Below are positions 10,788-21,160 of a stretch of 64,000 nucleotides of DNA, one piece after another; position 1 is the first letter of the stretch, and every line of letters begins with the position of its first letter. This DNA comes from Thelonectria olida (Eukaryota > Ascomycota > Sordariomycetes > Hypocreales > Nectriaceae). The position numbers and the translations under genes are program-made. The stretch is from contig JAGPYM010000021.1 of NCBI GenBank assembly GCA_020736575.1, forward strand, positions 620,001-684,000. The letters run 5' to 3'. The notes under the pieces are model-generated. The model was not told the origin of the DNA. It saw nothing but the letters and a program-made list of their open reading frames with translations, and did no database searches.

Positions 10788-12742
10788 ATGGCAAAAGCTG
10801 CGTCTTCCGACATTTACACAGGTCTTAGCGATGACCCAAAAAGCATGCGTCTTGTCCGTCTCGCGCCGTCAAAGGCTTTTGGGCACATTTCTGTTGCTGC
10901 CCAAATGATGGAAACGACATGGGATCAGTGTAGCTACGAAGCCCTGAGTTACTGCTGGGGAAAACGCTATTCCACGAAGACCATTCTCTTAAACGGAGAA
11001 CAGTTCCAGATTACAGCAGACTTGTATGATGCGCTGGAGCAGCTTTGCCTGGCGGATAGCAGCAGGGCGTTATGGGTAAGCAACTCCACAGCTACAACAG
11101 TCTGGCATCGAGGCACTGATATGTAAGCTTGCAGATTGATGCGATATGTATCAACCAGCAAGACCCAGAAGAGAAGAGTGCTCAAGTGCAAAGAATGCAA
11201 GACATCTATCGCAACGCCGAGAGGGTGCTGGTTTGGATCGGCCTATCAAAGGATCACACCGATTTGGCATTCAAGCAGGCTGCAAGACTTCTGGCCTGCA
11301 CTGATGCAGTGGCTCAGAAAGCAATTTGGAGTGAGCCAGGAGAATGGATCACATGCCTCAACGAAATCATAAGGCGACCGGTATGACTAGAATTGTTTAA
11401 TATGTGAACAATGGCAGGCGCTAACAAGTTCAAATAGTATTGGTCCCGTGCATGGACAGTACAGGAAATTGTGCTTTCAGAGGATGCGCTGCTGTGCTGT
11501 GGCCCTCACACCATACCGTTCTTCGATTTTGCTCGGCTTTTGGTTGATCAATCGACGCGAAACCATGTCAATGTCAACTATGCCTTGTCTAGCTACCTGA
11601 ATCAAGTTTTTGAAATGCGAGAGGCCTCTTATGAGGACCCCCCAATGGGGCTCTTCGGGCTCGCATACAAACTTCGTCACCGCCAGTGCAGCGTTTCTCA
11701 CGACAGGATTTACGCTTTTCTTGGACTCTTGAGGTCAAAGGAGATTCTCTCTGAAGGAAAATTCTCGGTTGATTATACCATGGGTGTTGAGAAGCTCTGG
11801 ATGACCTTTGCTAAAGAGACTATGTCTACATATCAGACTCTTCTCCCACTTGTCCTTGCTGAAACTTCTCGGTCCTTGGAGGCCCGTTGGTGCTACGACT
11901 GGTCGATGAAAGCCTATGAGCCGAACTCTCACCAACATAGCAGACACCTATTTTGGACGGGAGGACTGGACAGCCGTGACTTTTATCCTTTACAGTCGCC
12001 CCTTCATTCGGCGGCTGACGGACTGCCCGCGCGCATTCGGGTAAATCTCGAGGCACCGTCTGTAATTGCAGCTAAGGGTTACACAGTGAGTAAGATCATT
12101 AAAACAGGCACCAGTGTGAATTCATTCCTGATTGGTTTTGGACGACCAAATTATGTTCAGTTATTCAAGGAATGGGAGGCTCTGGTAGGAGGCCCTTGGG
12201 AGGATCCAGAAATGACAAGAAGGTTTGCACATACCGTCACAGGCGGCGCCTGGTCTACGGAACCGGTGGATTGGAGGGCATGGAACAAGAAGGACTACTC
12301 GGAAAAAGCATGGAGCTTGGCCTGGCTCGGTCGAGAATCCCACCAAGATCACTTGTCCACAACAGGCTATGGAATGAGTCGCCACTTGGAACTACCGGAG
12401 GACGACGTCCACGCAAGATACAGTCGCATCAGAGATGATGCCTGTGAAGAACGAAGAATGTTCTTACTAGAGAACGGTGACTTTGGTCTTGGTCCAGAAA
12501 GCGCTAAGGTCGGCGATCAGGTTGTGATTCTTCTAGGGAGTCAAGTACCGCTTGTTCTTCATAGAAGAGACCACGGCGGCATTCGACGGCTGGTTGACTT
12601 GGAGAACAAGAGGAAGCTCTTCAAGCATACTTGGAAGCTTGTCGGTCAGGCTTACGTGCATCGCTTAATGAGGTACTCAGGGGATTTAGAGCAGGACATT
12701 GACAACGGTCGGGTGCTACTGGAAGAATATTTACTAGACTGA
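10788..12742 (+). CDS. HET-domain (heterokaryon incompatibility) protein
   Basis: Exons 10788-11075, 11135-11380 and 11438-12742 encode 612 residues with phase-0 junctions. The N-terminal third carries the three HET signatures: YEALSYCWG near residue 50, IDAICINQQD at 97-106 followed by RMQDIYRNAERVLVWIG, and WSRAWTVQEI near 180-189. The rest is a family-typical variable region with no second domain I recognise. HET domains trigger programmed cell death after non-self fusion, and many genome copies have no known partner. The gene is flanked by unusually long gene-free stretches on both sides, as is common for this expanded, fast-evolving family. No lesion is visible. Confidence 0.92.
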
Positions 12743-14441
12743 TTCTCTGAAAATCCTTGTTATATAGAAGTTCAATTTTGAATGATAATCTAGGGACTAT
12801 GAAATATAACTCTTAACCTTTAAGAAAGCAAGTAATGCTATATTAAAATATGTATGTAATTATCTATTATACAAAATCCTTTATTTTACTTATTTTCGGC
12901 AACTTGGCACCTTCAAACTTTTATATCAAAAGGACTTCTGCTCATACAAGGCTATCTTATCGCGTTTGCTGCAACTTGGATTCTGTACCTCCCTCGCCCT
13001 GTTCATTTTATCATGCTTCATACCTGACAGCCTCGATCAGGTGAACGACTTCGAGACCAAATGGTGTTATAAAGAGGCAACTAGACTCGCTATCGCTTCG
13101 GTCAACCACTTGCCCCCGCCAGAAGAACGAGAGAGATCTAACCCGGGAGCGCTGGTTCTCAATAAACGCTCAAACTCCCAGCTGAGCAATAGCCGAACAA
13201 AACTTCTCGACTTCAGTATTTGAATAACACTACAGAATAAAAGTCCCGAAGCCAAGTCCATCATTGATATGGGCATGGGCCGTAACCGAGGAAATTTGTA
13301 ATGGAAAGGCCCTTCCAGGAATGTCTCTGCTCTGCTGTATCCACGGTGGAAGCGCAAGACAACGGTGACAGTCGTACCGCACGGTTAACTGCATCAGACC
13401 CTGTGGAGTTAGATGTGAAGGAGGAAAGGTTGTCATGTAACATAGGACGTTATGTAGATTTCTCCGAGCTAATTGCCCGTATAGGAAGCCAGGACATGGG
13501 CGTGAGGTCCATTAACATAGAAACACTCCATTAGTTCATCTATAAGCCTATCCGGCCTGGGCAATTGAGGTCACGCAACCCCTTGAAACCGTGCGTAGCA
13601 GCATTGCCCGGTTTAATAGCCAATGCTCACATAATTTCTCCTAGAGTGACTTCACTACGCCTCTGGTGATATTTGCTCAATGACCAGTAGTCATAAGTTA
13701 AAGCCGTCCCTAGTGCCGAGACGCTTCAATAACACAGGAGCGTTGAGCCGGGAACAGGGGTGACATCTTGCGACTTCTGGTGAAAGCATTCCTGAGATCC
13801 TGAGAATCGTGTCACCTCCCAATTTTGAGAGGTGGAATTGCGGAGCTCCTGCGTCACGACTGACCACCGGGAATCTAAATCACATTTCGTACATGGATTG
13901 GGAGACTTGTAATACATAGGTAAAGTGAGATCGGAGCGTTTCTGGGCCCGCGCGGGTGAGAGATATACACGGGTGAAAGCGATCATTATTGGCCATAATG
14001 AACTTACCCAAGGACTGAGTTGTGTAAGCGATAAGCTGGACCCATGAAAGTTTGCGGTTAATTATTAAACTATTACTGTTAACAAAGAATGCAGCTCGTT
14101 ATGCAACTGGCTCAACAGGACAGGTTGTTCATTCTTGACCACTGGGACTCTAGACAACTGATGAATCACCTCATACCTGTGGACAAGGAGAAAAGGTCAA
14201 GCAAAGTAAAAAAAAACGAACCGGAGAATGCACCTGGTGAGACGTGGCTGGTGCCGCTTGAAATTTTGACATTCCAGACTAAGCGAAGCGGTCCCCTATT
14301 GAGGAGAAGAGCATTCCCTAGAGAAATGTCGGCGGCTTTCAATTAGAGCTCAAGCACAAACAGACGCAGTCTTCTTTTACAATCAAGCACAGCCTTCTCT
14401 AACTGCAGTCACTTGCTTATTGGGAAAGCGACTGTGACGCC
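12743..14441. other. Gene-free stretch of about 1.7 kb
   Basis: The first 150 bp after the HET gene are AT-rich. Short frames occur, including one of 85 codons at 14089-14346, but none shows a motif, splice partner or homology that I recognise. Confidence 0.5.
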
Positions 14442-16415
14442 ATGGCCTCCGCTAAGAGATTTCCACATGGACACTTCCGACGAAGAGGAAAAGAAATCAC
14501 GGCTACGATGCTCACGGCAGCGAGCCCTTTAGATTCAGCTCTTCGACGAATGACAAATGGGAATTATCCGGTCGATCATATCGACGACATTACGACCTCT
14601 TCGCCTCCACCACCTTACGACACCATCTTGGCCTCAATTTCAAAGGCCGACAATCTTGCTATCATTGAGGCCTATGCTGGATCGTGGAATAATCGTGATT
14701 CTCGAGACGACTCGATCTTTCATTTGGATTCTCACTCACAACCTGACGGCAGAGTTCGGGGCAAAGCCGGCCAAGATCTTCGATGGCCTTTCTTGGATGA
14801 CGACAAGCCCGGCTTTTCGAGGGAGTCTCCTGAAGCCACGGTTCTTCCGCCCAACTGTGCCTCTCAATTCAAATCTCGGGTTTGTCATCGAATCGACGAG
14901 AGTCTCGAGGATGGTACGCCATTCGAGCGTCAGACTCTTGGCCCTGTACACGGAATCGACGACGTGGATCGTGCAGAAGCTCCTGTCTCGCGCTGTACCA
15001 AGGTCATGACAGAAGTCCAGTTTGAAGCCTACCTTCAGGACCAGAAACGAAACGAGGGGGATGAGACTGAAGACGAAGCACACGATAGCGACGACGAAGT
15101 CAATTCGGACTCTAATTTTGAAACTTATGTCGACTTATCGAGACGCCAGCGAGAGCAGCGGAGACAACAGCAAGCCCACATGATCAATTACCGACAGCAA
15201 AGGATGAAGACGACTGGGCCCAGTCCTGACAGCCCGCCTTCAACAGACGACCTCGTGGCCCTTCCGCCAACGCCAAGATCCCAACGTGCATCCCCTCGGA
15301 TTCCTGAACAGAGCGCGGCCGACAAGGACGATGACGTGCCTCTTGCACTACTCCAATGTCAAAAGCCGTCAGGTGAAAACGCCTACCCGCCTCGATTGGT
15401 TGGTGTGGCATCTAATCCAACGCTGCCATTACCTCGCCAAGAACCATTCACACAACCTCGTTCCGCTCACAGGCAGGCCGCGCCTTCGCAATTACCTGTT
15501 TTCGCACGTCGTCTCCCGGAAGAGCCATTTTCCGAGAACAGTCCCAGCATGTGGCCTTTCAATCAGAATTGTTTCCGTGGCCGTGGTTTGGTCAGTTTGA
15601 TTGCTGACGAGGAACGCGTCAGGGCAATGCGTCGTGGGAGTCCAAACGTAAACTCGAGCGCCCAAACGTTTGTTCAGGAAACGGCAAGACAGCAACAACA
15701 AAACTCGACTGGTTGGTTCAACGCCACCGCTTCATACCAACCGAGCCAGACGCCGTTTGGCTACGGCATGCAGCCAGATCCACGACAGTTCCCTCTGCAG
15801 GCGCCACCTATGCCGCAGATACCACAGATGTCTCAGATGCCACAGATGCTGCAGATACCGCAGATACCGCAGATACCGCAGATTCCACAAATGCCACAGA
15901 CCCAGATGCCACAAATGTCCCAAATACCACAGATACCACAGATGTTGCAGATGCCACAGATGCCGCAAATGCCGTCGATGCAACACATGCAGCAGGTACC
16001 ACAGATGCCCCAGATAGTACAGATGCCACAGCTGCCACAACTGCCGCAACCGATACCCCCCGTGTTACAGATGTCACAGGGACCAGTTATAAACCAGTCT
16101 CACATGGTTCAGCAGCTGCCCGCATACCTGCCAGCACCCGTACAAGTCTCCCCGATGCAGCAGTCTGGATACGCAATGTCTACTCACAGCCCTGGCTCGG
16201 ATTATGCCCCTTCAGTCGCGCCCTTGGAACGGAGCAACGTGGGGCTCCCGAGCCGCTACCGCCCGGTCTCCAAGGCTGCCACTCAACAAGGCTTCGAGGA
16301 ACAGACCCAGACGAACACTGGAGAAGGAGAAGCCGTGGCTGGCAAGAGGGAAAGAAGAAGAGCCATCTGGGTAGATGAGAAGGATTTGGGAATCGAAGCT
16401 GCATGGGTGTTGTGA
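14442..16415 (+). CDS. Disordered protein with Pro-Gln-Met/Ile tandem repeat
   Basis: One uninterrupted frame of 657 codons with no intron. I do not recognise a folded domain. Visible features are an acidic, Ser/Asp-rich middle (EGDETEDEAHDSDDEVN near 205-225), a basic Arg/Gln-rich stretch after it (SRRQREQRRQQQAHM), a PPPPY motif near residues 55-59 that could bind WW domains, and a long PQM/PQI repeat around residues 455-545. The C-terminus, KRERRRAIWVDEKDLGIEAAWVL-like and short, looks conserved in style. Composition suggests an intrinsically disordered scaffold or a transcription-associated protein, but this is inference. The long open frame through a repeat with two other open frames over the same stretch shows selection against stops or simply the stop-free repeat unit. 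Confidence 0.75.
   Translation: MASAKRFPHGHFRRRGKEITATMLTAASPLDSALRRMTNGNYPVDHIDDITTSSPPPPYDTILASISKADNLAIIEAYAGSWNNRDSRDDSIFHLDSHSQPDGRVRGKAGQDLRWPFLDDDKPGFSRESPEATVLPPNCASQFKSRVCHRIDESLEDGTPFERQTLGPVHGIDDVDRAEAPVSRCTKVMTEVQFEAYLQDQKRNEGDETEDEAHDSDDEVNSDSNFETYVDLSRRQREQRRQQQAHMINYRQQRMKTTGPSPDSPPSTDDLVALPPTPRSQRASPRIPEQSAADKDDDVPLALLQCQKPSGENAYPPRLVGVASNPTLPLPRQEPFTQPRSAHRQAAPSQLPVFARRLPEEPFSENSPSMWPFNQNCFRGRGLVSLIADEERVRAMRRGSPNVNSSAQTFVQETARQQQQNSTGWFNATASYQPSQTPFGYGMQPDPRQFPLQAPPMPQIPQMSQMPQMLQIPQIPQIPQIPQMPQTQMPQMSQIPQIPQMLQMPQMPQMPSMQHMQQVPQMPQIVQMPQLPQLPQPIPPVLQMSQGPVINQSHMVQQLPAYLPAPVQVSPMQQSGYAMSTHSPGSDYAPSVAPLERSNVGLPSRYRPVSKAATQQGFEEQTQTNTGEGEAVAGKRERRRAIWVDEKDLGIEAAWVL
15808..16068 (+). 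repeat. In-frame 9-bp minisatellite (CCACAGATG-like units)
   Basis: About 25-30 imperfect copies of a 9-bp unit (CCRCARATR type) code for Pro-Gln-Met or Pro-Gln-Ile inside the disordered protein gene. Units vary at third positions and between ATG and ATA. That indicates slippage growth followed by point divergence. Copy number is expected to vary between strains. Confidence 0.9.
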
Positions 16416-17364
16416 AGAAGAAGTTGTGAGCTGAGAAACGCCGTGCGATAATATTCTTGATGCGGGTTTCATGCCGTATAGATGTTGACGATTTCATCGA
16501 AGTCTACCTAATCATACTTTAATATCTCACTCATCCACTGTATATTTTTGTCCACCTTCTGTTACATGTTTCAGTCAGACGATCTTATACCACGTCCCAT
16601 TTCCTGCAAGTGAGCAAACAACTCGGCATGATTCTTAGGCACCAGAATGCCATATTCTTTCCATTCAGATCAAATGCGATTTGAGGCATCCGGCAACTAA
16701 CGGCATGATTTTATGTCATAGGGGGGCTACAGTTCGAGGTGTCGATTCTTTCTTGAGAAGCAAGATATCCTATTACGAAAGCAGCTAGAATTTGCTTTCT
16801 CTAGATCATTACCGCCGTTAGTTACTTCCATGGTTCATTATGCCACGTCCCCCAGGCTTTCTCCTCATCTCTGGTCCTGTTCCCATATTCTCCTCTTCCT
16901 TGAAGTTCCCATTGGTGCGGCACCGGGCGGGGATACCGGAGCCGGCAGACGTGACATCCGTCCTCAGGATCATCATCACAAGACTCCTCCTTCCCTGCAA
17001 ATGGCCTCTCTTCCCCTCATCCCCGGACTTTGGGTGGGGAATTGGTCCACCCCCGGAGCCATTTTCATCTGGCTCTCGGTTTTAATGTTTCTTTTGGAGG
17101 AGTTGTCCCCGAATCTGATTCTTGGCAGCAGTTCAAGTAGTAACCTTGACTTAAGCCTAATGGTAGTATGCTTCTAAGATGAGGGGATGATGGTGATTCC
17201 AGCCAACAGTCCAGGTGGAATTGCTCGTTGCAACCCCTCAAACAGTGAAATTGGAATTATAAATAGAGACGGCTATCACGTCGATATTTGGGTTCAGACA
17301 TAGTCAAATTTAAAAGTCTTTTCTTCGAGGTGCTATTACCAGCTCTGCTCGATCATCCTCAACC
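16416..17364 (+). promoter_or_regulatory. Upstream region of the MFS transporter with candidate CreA sites and TATA box
   Basis: This 950-bp stretch has no convincing gene. Four matches to the carbon-repressor consensus SYGGRG or its complement lie at about 16927-16932, 17021-17026, 17034-17039 and 17051-17056. A TATAAATA lies at 17258-17265, about 100 bp before the ATG. Clustered CreA-type sites before a sugar transporter suggest glucose repression. The consensus is short and occurs by chance, so this is suggestive only. Confidence 0.4.
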
Positions 17365-19309
17365 ATGATGAAGGACGTTACCGAAAGTACGACTGCTGAC
17401 CCAGAAAAGCGCAAGGCTTTTCATGGAGACCCCATGAACAGCGCCGACCCTGTCGATATTGCCGTTGAAATTGCCTACGAAGTGGACAATAAGAAGTTCT
17501 CGCCATGGACTGCATCCATGTTCCAGCTCTACGCTATTCTCTTTGTTGCCTACTGCTGCGGATGCCTTAACGGCTATGACGGAAGCTTAATGGGCGGTTT
17601 GAATGGAATGTCGTCTTACCAGAAGACTTTTGACATGTGAGTCTGGGTCGTATTTTCGTGAAGGCACCCTTGCATCGCCTCCCATCCAGGAGGGCCCGTT
17701 GACAAGCTGACAATGTCAAACTGGCTAGGAAAACCGCGGGATCAGAGACGGGCATTGTCTTCATGATCTACAATGTCGGTAGTCTTGCTGCAGCACCCAC
17801 GGTTCCCTTCGTCACCGATCTCTTCGGACGGCGGGTAGGAATGTTTGTGGGGGCTGCTATCATTATCATCGGCACATGCGTGCAGTGAGTAGATCTATTC
17901 GACGATTAAGTTGGCCTTGGCTTACATATCTGCAGAGCTACAAGTCATGCACTACCACAGTTCATGGGTGGTCGCTTCTTGCTTGGTTTTGGTGTCTCAT
18001 ATTGCTGCATTGCTGCGCCGACATATGTTAGCGAGCTTGCTCACCCCAAGGTACGACCCGTCCGAAGACTCGACCAGTAACAAACTAAATTACAGGCAGT
18101 GGAGGGGCACCTTAACCGGCTTTTACAACTGCATGTGGTACGTTTGCGTCGCTCTTTGTATGCGACACTGTTTCTACACGTCCGTTTATCTAACACATTG
18201 ACAGGCCTGTCGGAGCCATCATTGCCGGCTGGGTTGTTTACGGAAGTGCGTTTATCCAAACGAATGACGGCTGGAGGCTGCCGGTATGGATTCAACTTGT
18301 GACATCTGGTCTCGTTTGCGTCTTTGTATTCTTCCTTCCCGAATCGGTACATCCAGCCCTTCTTCAACTTGATGACGATATTGGGCTTGGCTGACTTGTT
18401 CTGCAGCCCCGATGGCTTGTTGCAAATGATAAGCACGACCAGGCCGCAGCAATTTTGGCCAAACTCCACGGAGAAGGCTCGGTGGACCACCCCATTGTTC
18501 AGCTGCAGCTGAAAGAGATGATGGCCCAGATCTCGACAGAGGCCTCTGACAAGAGATGGTGGGACTACCGAGAGCTTTGGAGCTCTCACAGCCACCGTCG
18601 ACGTCTGATCTGCGTCCTCGGGATGGCCATCATGGGCCAAGCATCAGGCAACTCGCTGTCCAGTTACTATCTCGTCACCATGATGAACACAGCTGGTATC
18701 ACGAACGAGAAAAAGGTTTTAGCTCTCAATGCCACCAACAGCGTCCTGGGTCTTCTTGGCTCGCTCGTTGGTGCGCGCCTCACCGATCGCGTTGGGCGCA
18801 GGCCTCTTCTCATTTACAGTACAATCTGCTGCTCCTGCATCTTTGCAGTCATCACCGGATCATCTAAGCTCGCCGTGGATGACAAGTCCAACACTCATGC
18901 AGCCAACACCACTATCGCATTTGTATTCCTCTTTGGGGTCGTTTTCTCTGTCGGCTGGACGGCACAGCAGAGTATGTACATTGCCGAGACTCTGACGACA
19001 TCCACCCGGGCGAAGGGCACCGCCGTTGGCAATTTTGCATCCAGCTGCATTTCTCTCGTACTTGCTTACTCGTCAGGCCCGGCTTTTGAACAAATCGGAT
19101 ACTACTTTTATCTTGTATTTGTCTTTTGGGATCTCATCGAAGTAGCCTTCATTTACTTCTTCTTCCCCGAGACAAAAGACCGAACGCTCGAGGAGCTTCA
19201 CGAAGTTTTTGAAGCACCGGATCCGGTCAAGAAGTCGTTGCAGCCTAGGACTGCAAACACTGTCATGACTGCTATGCAAGCTCACTCTTCCAAGCTTGAC
19301 GAGGTTTAA
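17365..19309 (+). CDS. MFS sugar/hexose transporter
   Basis: Six exons, 17365-17636, 17729-17884, 17936-18050, 18100-18137, 18205-18346 and 18407-19309, give 541 residues, the normal size for a 12-helix fungal sugar porter. The short fourth exon (38 nt) is fixed by the conserved [16 protein letters not shown] junctions. Signature pieces are [12 protein letters not shown] in the first loop, the FGRRVG loop-2 motif, LPESPRWL after helix 6, [11 protein letters not shown], and the C-terminal [17 protein letters not shown]. These place it in the sugar porter family, importing hexoses or related sugars by proton symport at the plasma membrane; the sugar is not readable. No lesion is seen. Confidence 0.93.
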
Positions 19310-19917
19310 GGCAAGGTATTGTCACGAAGTTGAGCGGGAATTTTAAACAGAACTGGAAGCTGGTTTAGAACGAGTCGCCAATGCAGGTTGGATATTGGCC
19401 AGACATGGTCAGAGGGTCTACAATATCAACTGTTCTTACGCAATTATTTATTTCTTATTACCTGTTATCTGCTATGTTAATCTTCCTTTACCACCCACTC
19501 AGCTATTCCCAACCTCATCCCCATCCAGCCTGATTAGATTACCGAGCATTTTGGATAGATGAAGCCCTTGGTGGTATTATGGCTGAGACATCGCCAGGGT
19601 GTCGCCAGATAGGTAGTGAAAACATGCAGATAAGCAAGATTCCACCAGTCGCTCACCCTTGGGGCCATCAAATACCAAATTGGAGTCAAGATTAATACAT
19701 AAACTAGAAAGCTTTGGCCTGATTGCTGAAAAGCCCTGCGCAGCTCCTACACACAACCATGTCGATGGTCTATTCTAGCTGATTTCCATTGCATTCTTCA
19801 GTGATTGCGCTTGCTCTCCAGCATGGTGGCTACAACAGTTAATTCTGACCCCAGTCATCGATTCTCCCTCTACATTCGGCGCCTCTGGTATTGGGAAGAA
19901 ATGAGTTGGGTCAATTA
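19310..19917. other. Convergent intergenic region, no gene seen
   Basis: Two 3' ends face each other here (the transporter on plus, the small secreted protein on minus). No ORF or structure worth reporting was seen. Confidence 0.6.
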
Positions 19918-20379
19918 CTACGAATTGTAGCAAGAATAAGAGCTGATCTTATCGTTGTGATTCGCAGGGATGTTAACGTCAACGCCGCCATTGCTAGCTG
20001 GAATAACTAAGCTTCCTCCTTTGCAGTTCAAGTCACTAAGTTTCTAGGTCAGCGTCTTTTTCATGTAAGAGGACGAGGCTCTCGATTTGAGATTGGTTCC
20101 ATGACTTACTCCCAGAATTGACACCACACTTTAGGTGGGATTTGGACATAGCTAATCCTGTCATTCCAGTAGGCATCGGACCCAATGAAGTTCCCTGTGG
20201 TTTGAATGAGTTAGAAATGAAAGAGTCAGCTTGGAAAGCTTGAGTAATGTCTTACTACAAGTAGCAGGAGGAGTAGCGAGTGCTGCGAATTGGCCACCTC
20301 CGTTCTTGACATTCTCAAAAACGCCGATGGTAATAGCTTGTGCTATGGTAGCGAGGGGGAGGAAGGCCGCAATCTTCAT
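19918..20379 (-). CDS. Small secreted protein, possible crystallin-like fold
   Basis: Three exons, 20379-20256, 20194-20110 and 20035-19918, join in frame to 108 residues; no single exon shows the gene. The first 16-17 residues (MKIAAFLPLATIAQAIT) form a signal peptide. The mature part of about 91 residues has four Cys, enough for two disulfides, and two related half-segments: NDRISYVQIPPKVWCQFWD and NDKISSYSC, each following a Gly-rich loop. This is reminiscent of the two Greek-key motifs of beta/gamma-crystallin-like secreted proteins, but that fold assignment is inference. A TATATAAA lies on this strand about 105 bp upstream of the ATG. Secreted proteins of this size can be effectors, antimicrobial proteins or cell-wall proteins; the sequence does not choose. 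Confidence 0.8.
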
Positions 20380-21160
20380 GGTGCCAAAGGTTGCCTTGGC
20401 TTGTGAAGAAACTAAGTGAAACAAACAGAGTGGGAGCGAGGCAATAAACACTTGGCCACCTCCATTGACGAGAGCATGGCATTTATATAACAATGCTGCT
20501 CTCAATACAAACCGATGCACCCTGTTATGTTAAAGCTAAGTAAGCGGCTGGCTTTGCTTATACAGCTTAGTCAACAACTAGTACACGCACAAGTGCCTGA
20601 GCACCAAGGATCATGCGACAATAGAGGTGGGGAGTAGTCGATCCAAAGGACAATACGGACGTAAAAGTCAGTCGAATCACGAGCAGAAGCCCCGTCACTA
20701 ATGCATGCGTAGGATTATGTCGTATTCGTCTACCGTCTGTCTTCGTAACGAAGGGTGGATACTTTAGGAAGCAGATCATCCTAGCCAGCCCGTGAAACAG
20801 CGTACATATGTAAATAATCTGTGGCAATTCATTAATTATGGTCATTTCCCGTGTTCCCACCCAGAGAGTACAAGGTATAGCGTACCTTTTGCCGTCTCAA
20901 AAGCGCTGGCTGGGAGCATCGCGATATTATCCCCAGGAGAGGTTGAGTATGTCTCGATTAGAATGACTCAATGAAGACGTTTGTAAACAACTACTAAAGT
21001 TACTAATAAGGAATGGGAACAGCGAATTCAAACGGCCTAACTTTCGGTACACCCGTGCCCGCAGCAACGCCGCTCTCTCGCCGTTTGGATGCACGGAACT
21101 AATATGTCAAAAGAAACTGGAATAGTATTGTTGATGGGAAGGCTAACTAGAATCAATCCT
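20380..21160. other. Intergenic, includes TATA of the small secreted protein
   Basis: The minus-strand TATA-like box lies at about 20483-20490. The remaining 650 bp contain one hydrophobic frame of 97 codons (20567-20860, minus) with no ATG-led context or homology I recognise. Confidence 0.45.

Noticed and set aside
14089..14346. 85-codon plus frame before the repeat-protein gene
   Set aside because: No recognisable domain and no conserved composition; could be leader sequence, not supported as a gene.
15713..16378. Long open frames on both strands over the repeat region (for example 15713-16378 plus and 15732-16049 minus)
   Set aside because: They arise because the 9-bp repeat lacks stops in other frames; the 657-codon frame explains the region and has the natural start.
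16818..17177. Frames on both strands upstream of the MFS gene
   Set aside because: Mutually overlapping, motif-free, and located in a promoter-like region with a TATA box and CreA-type sites.
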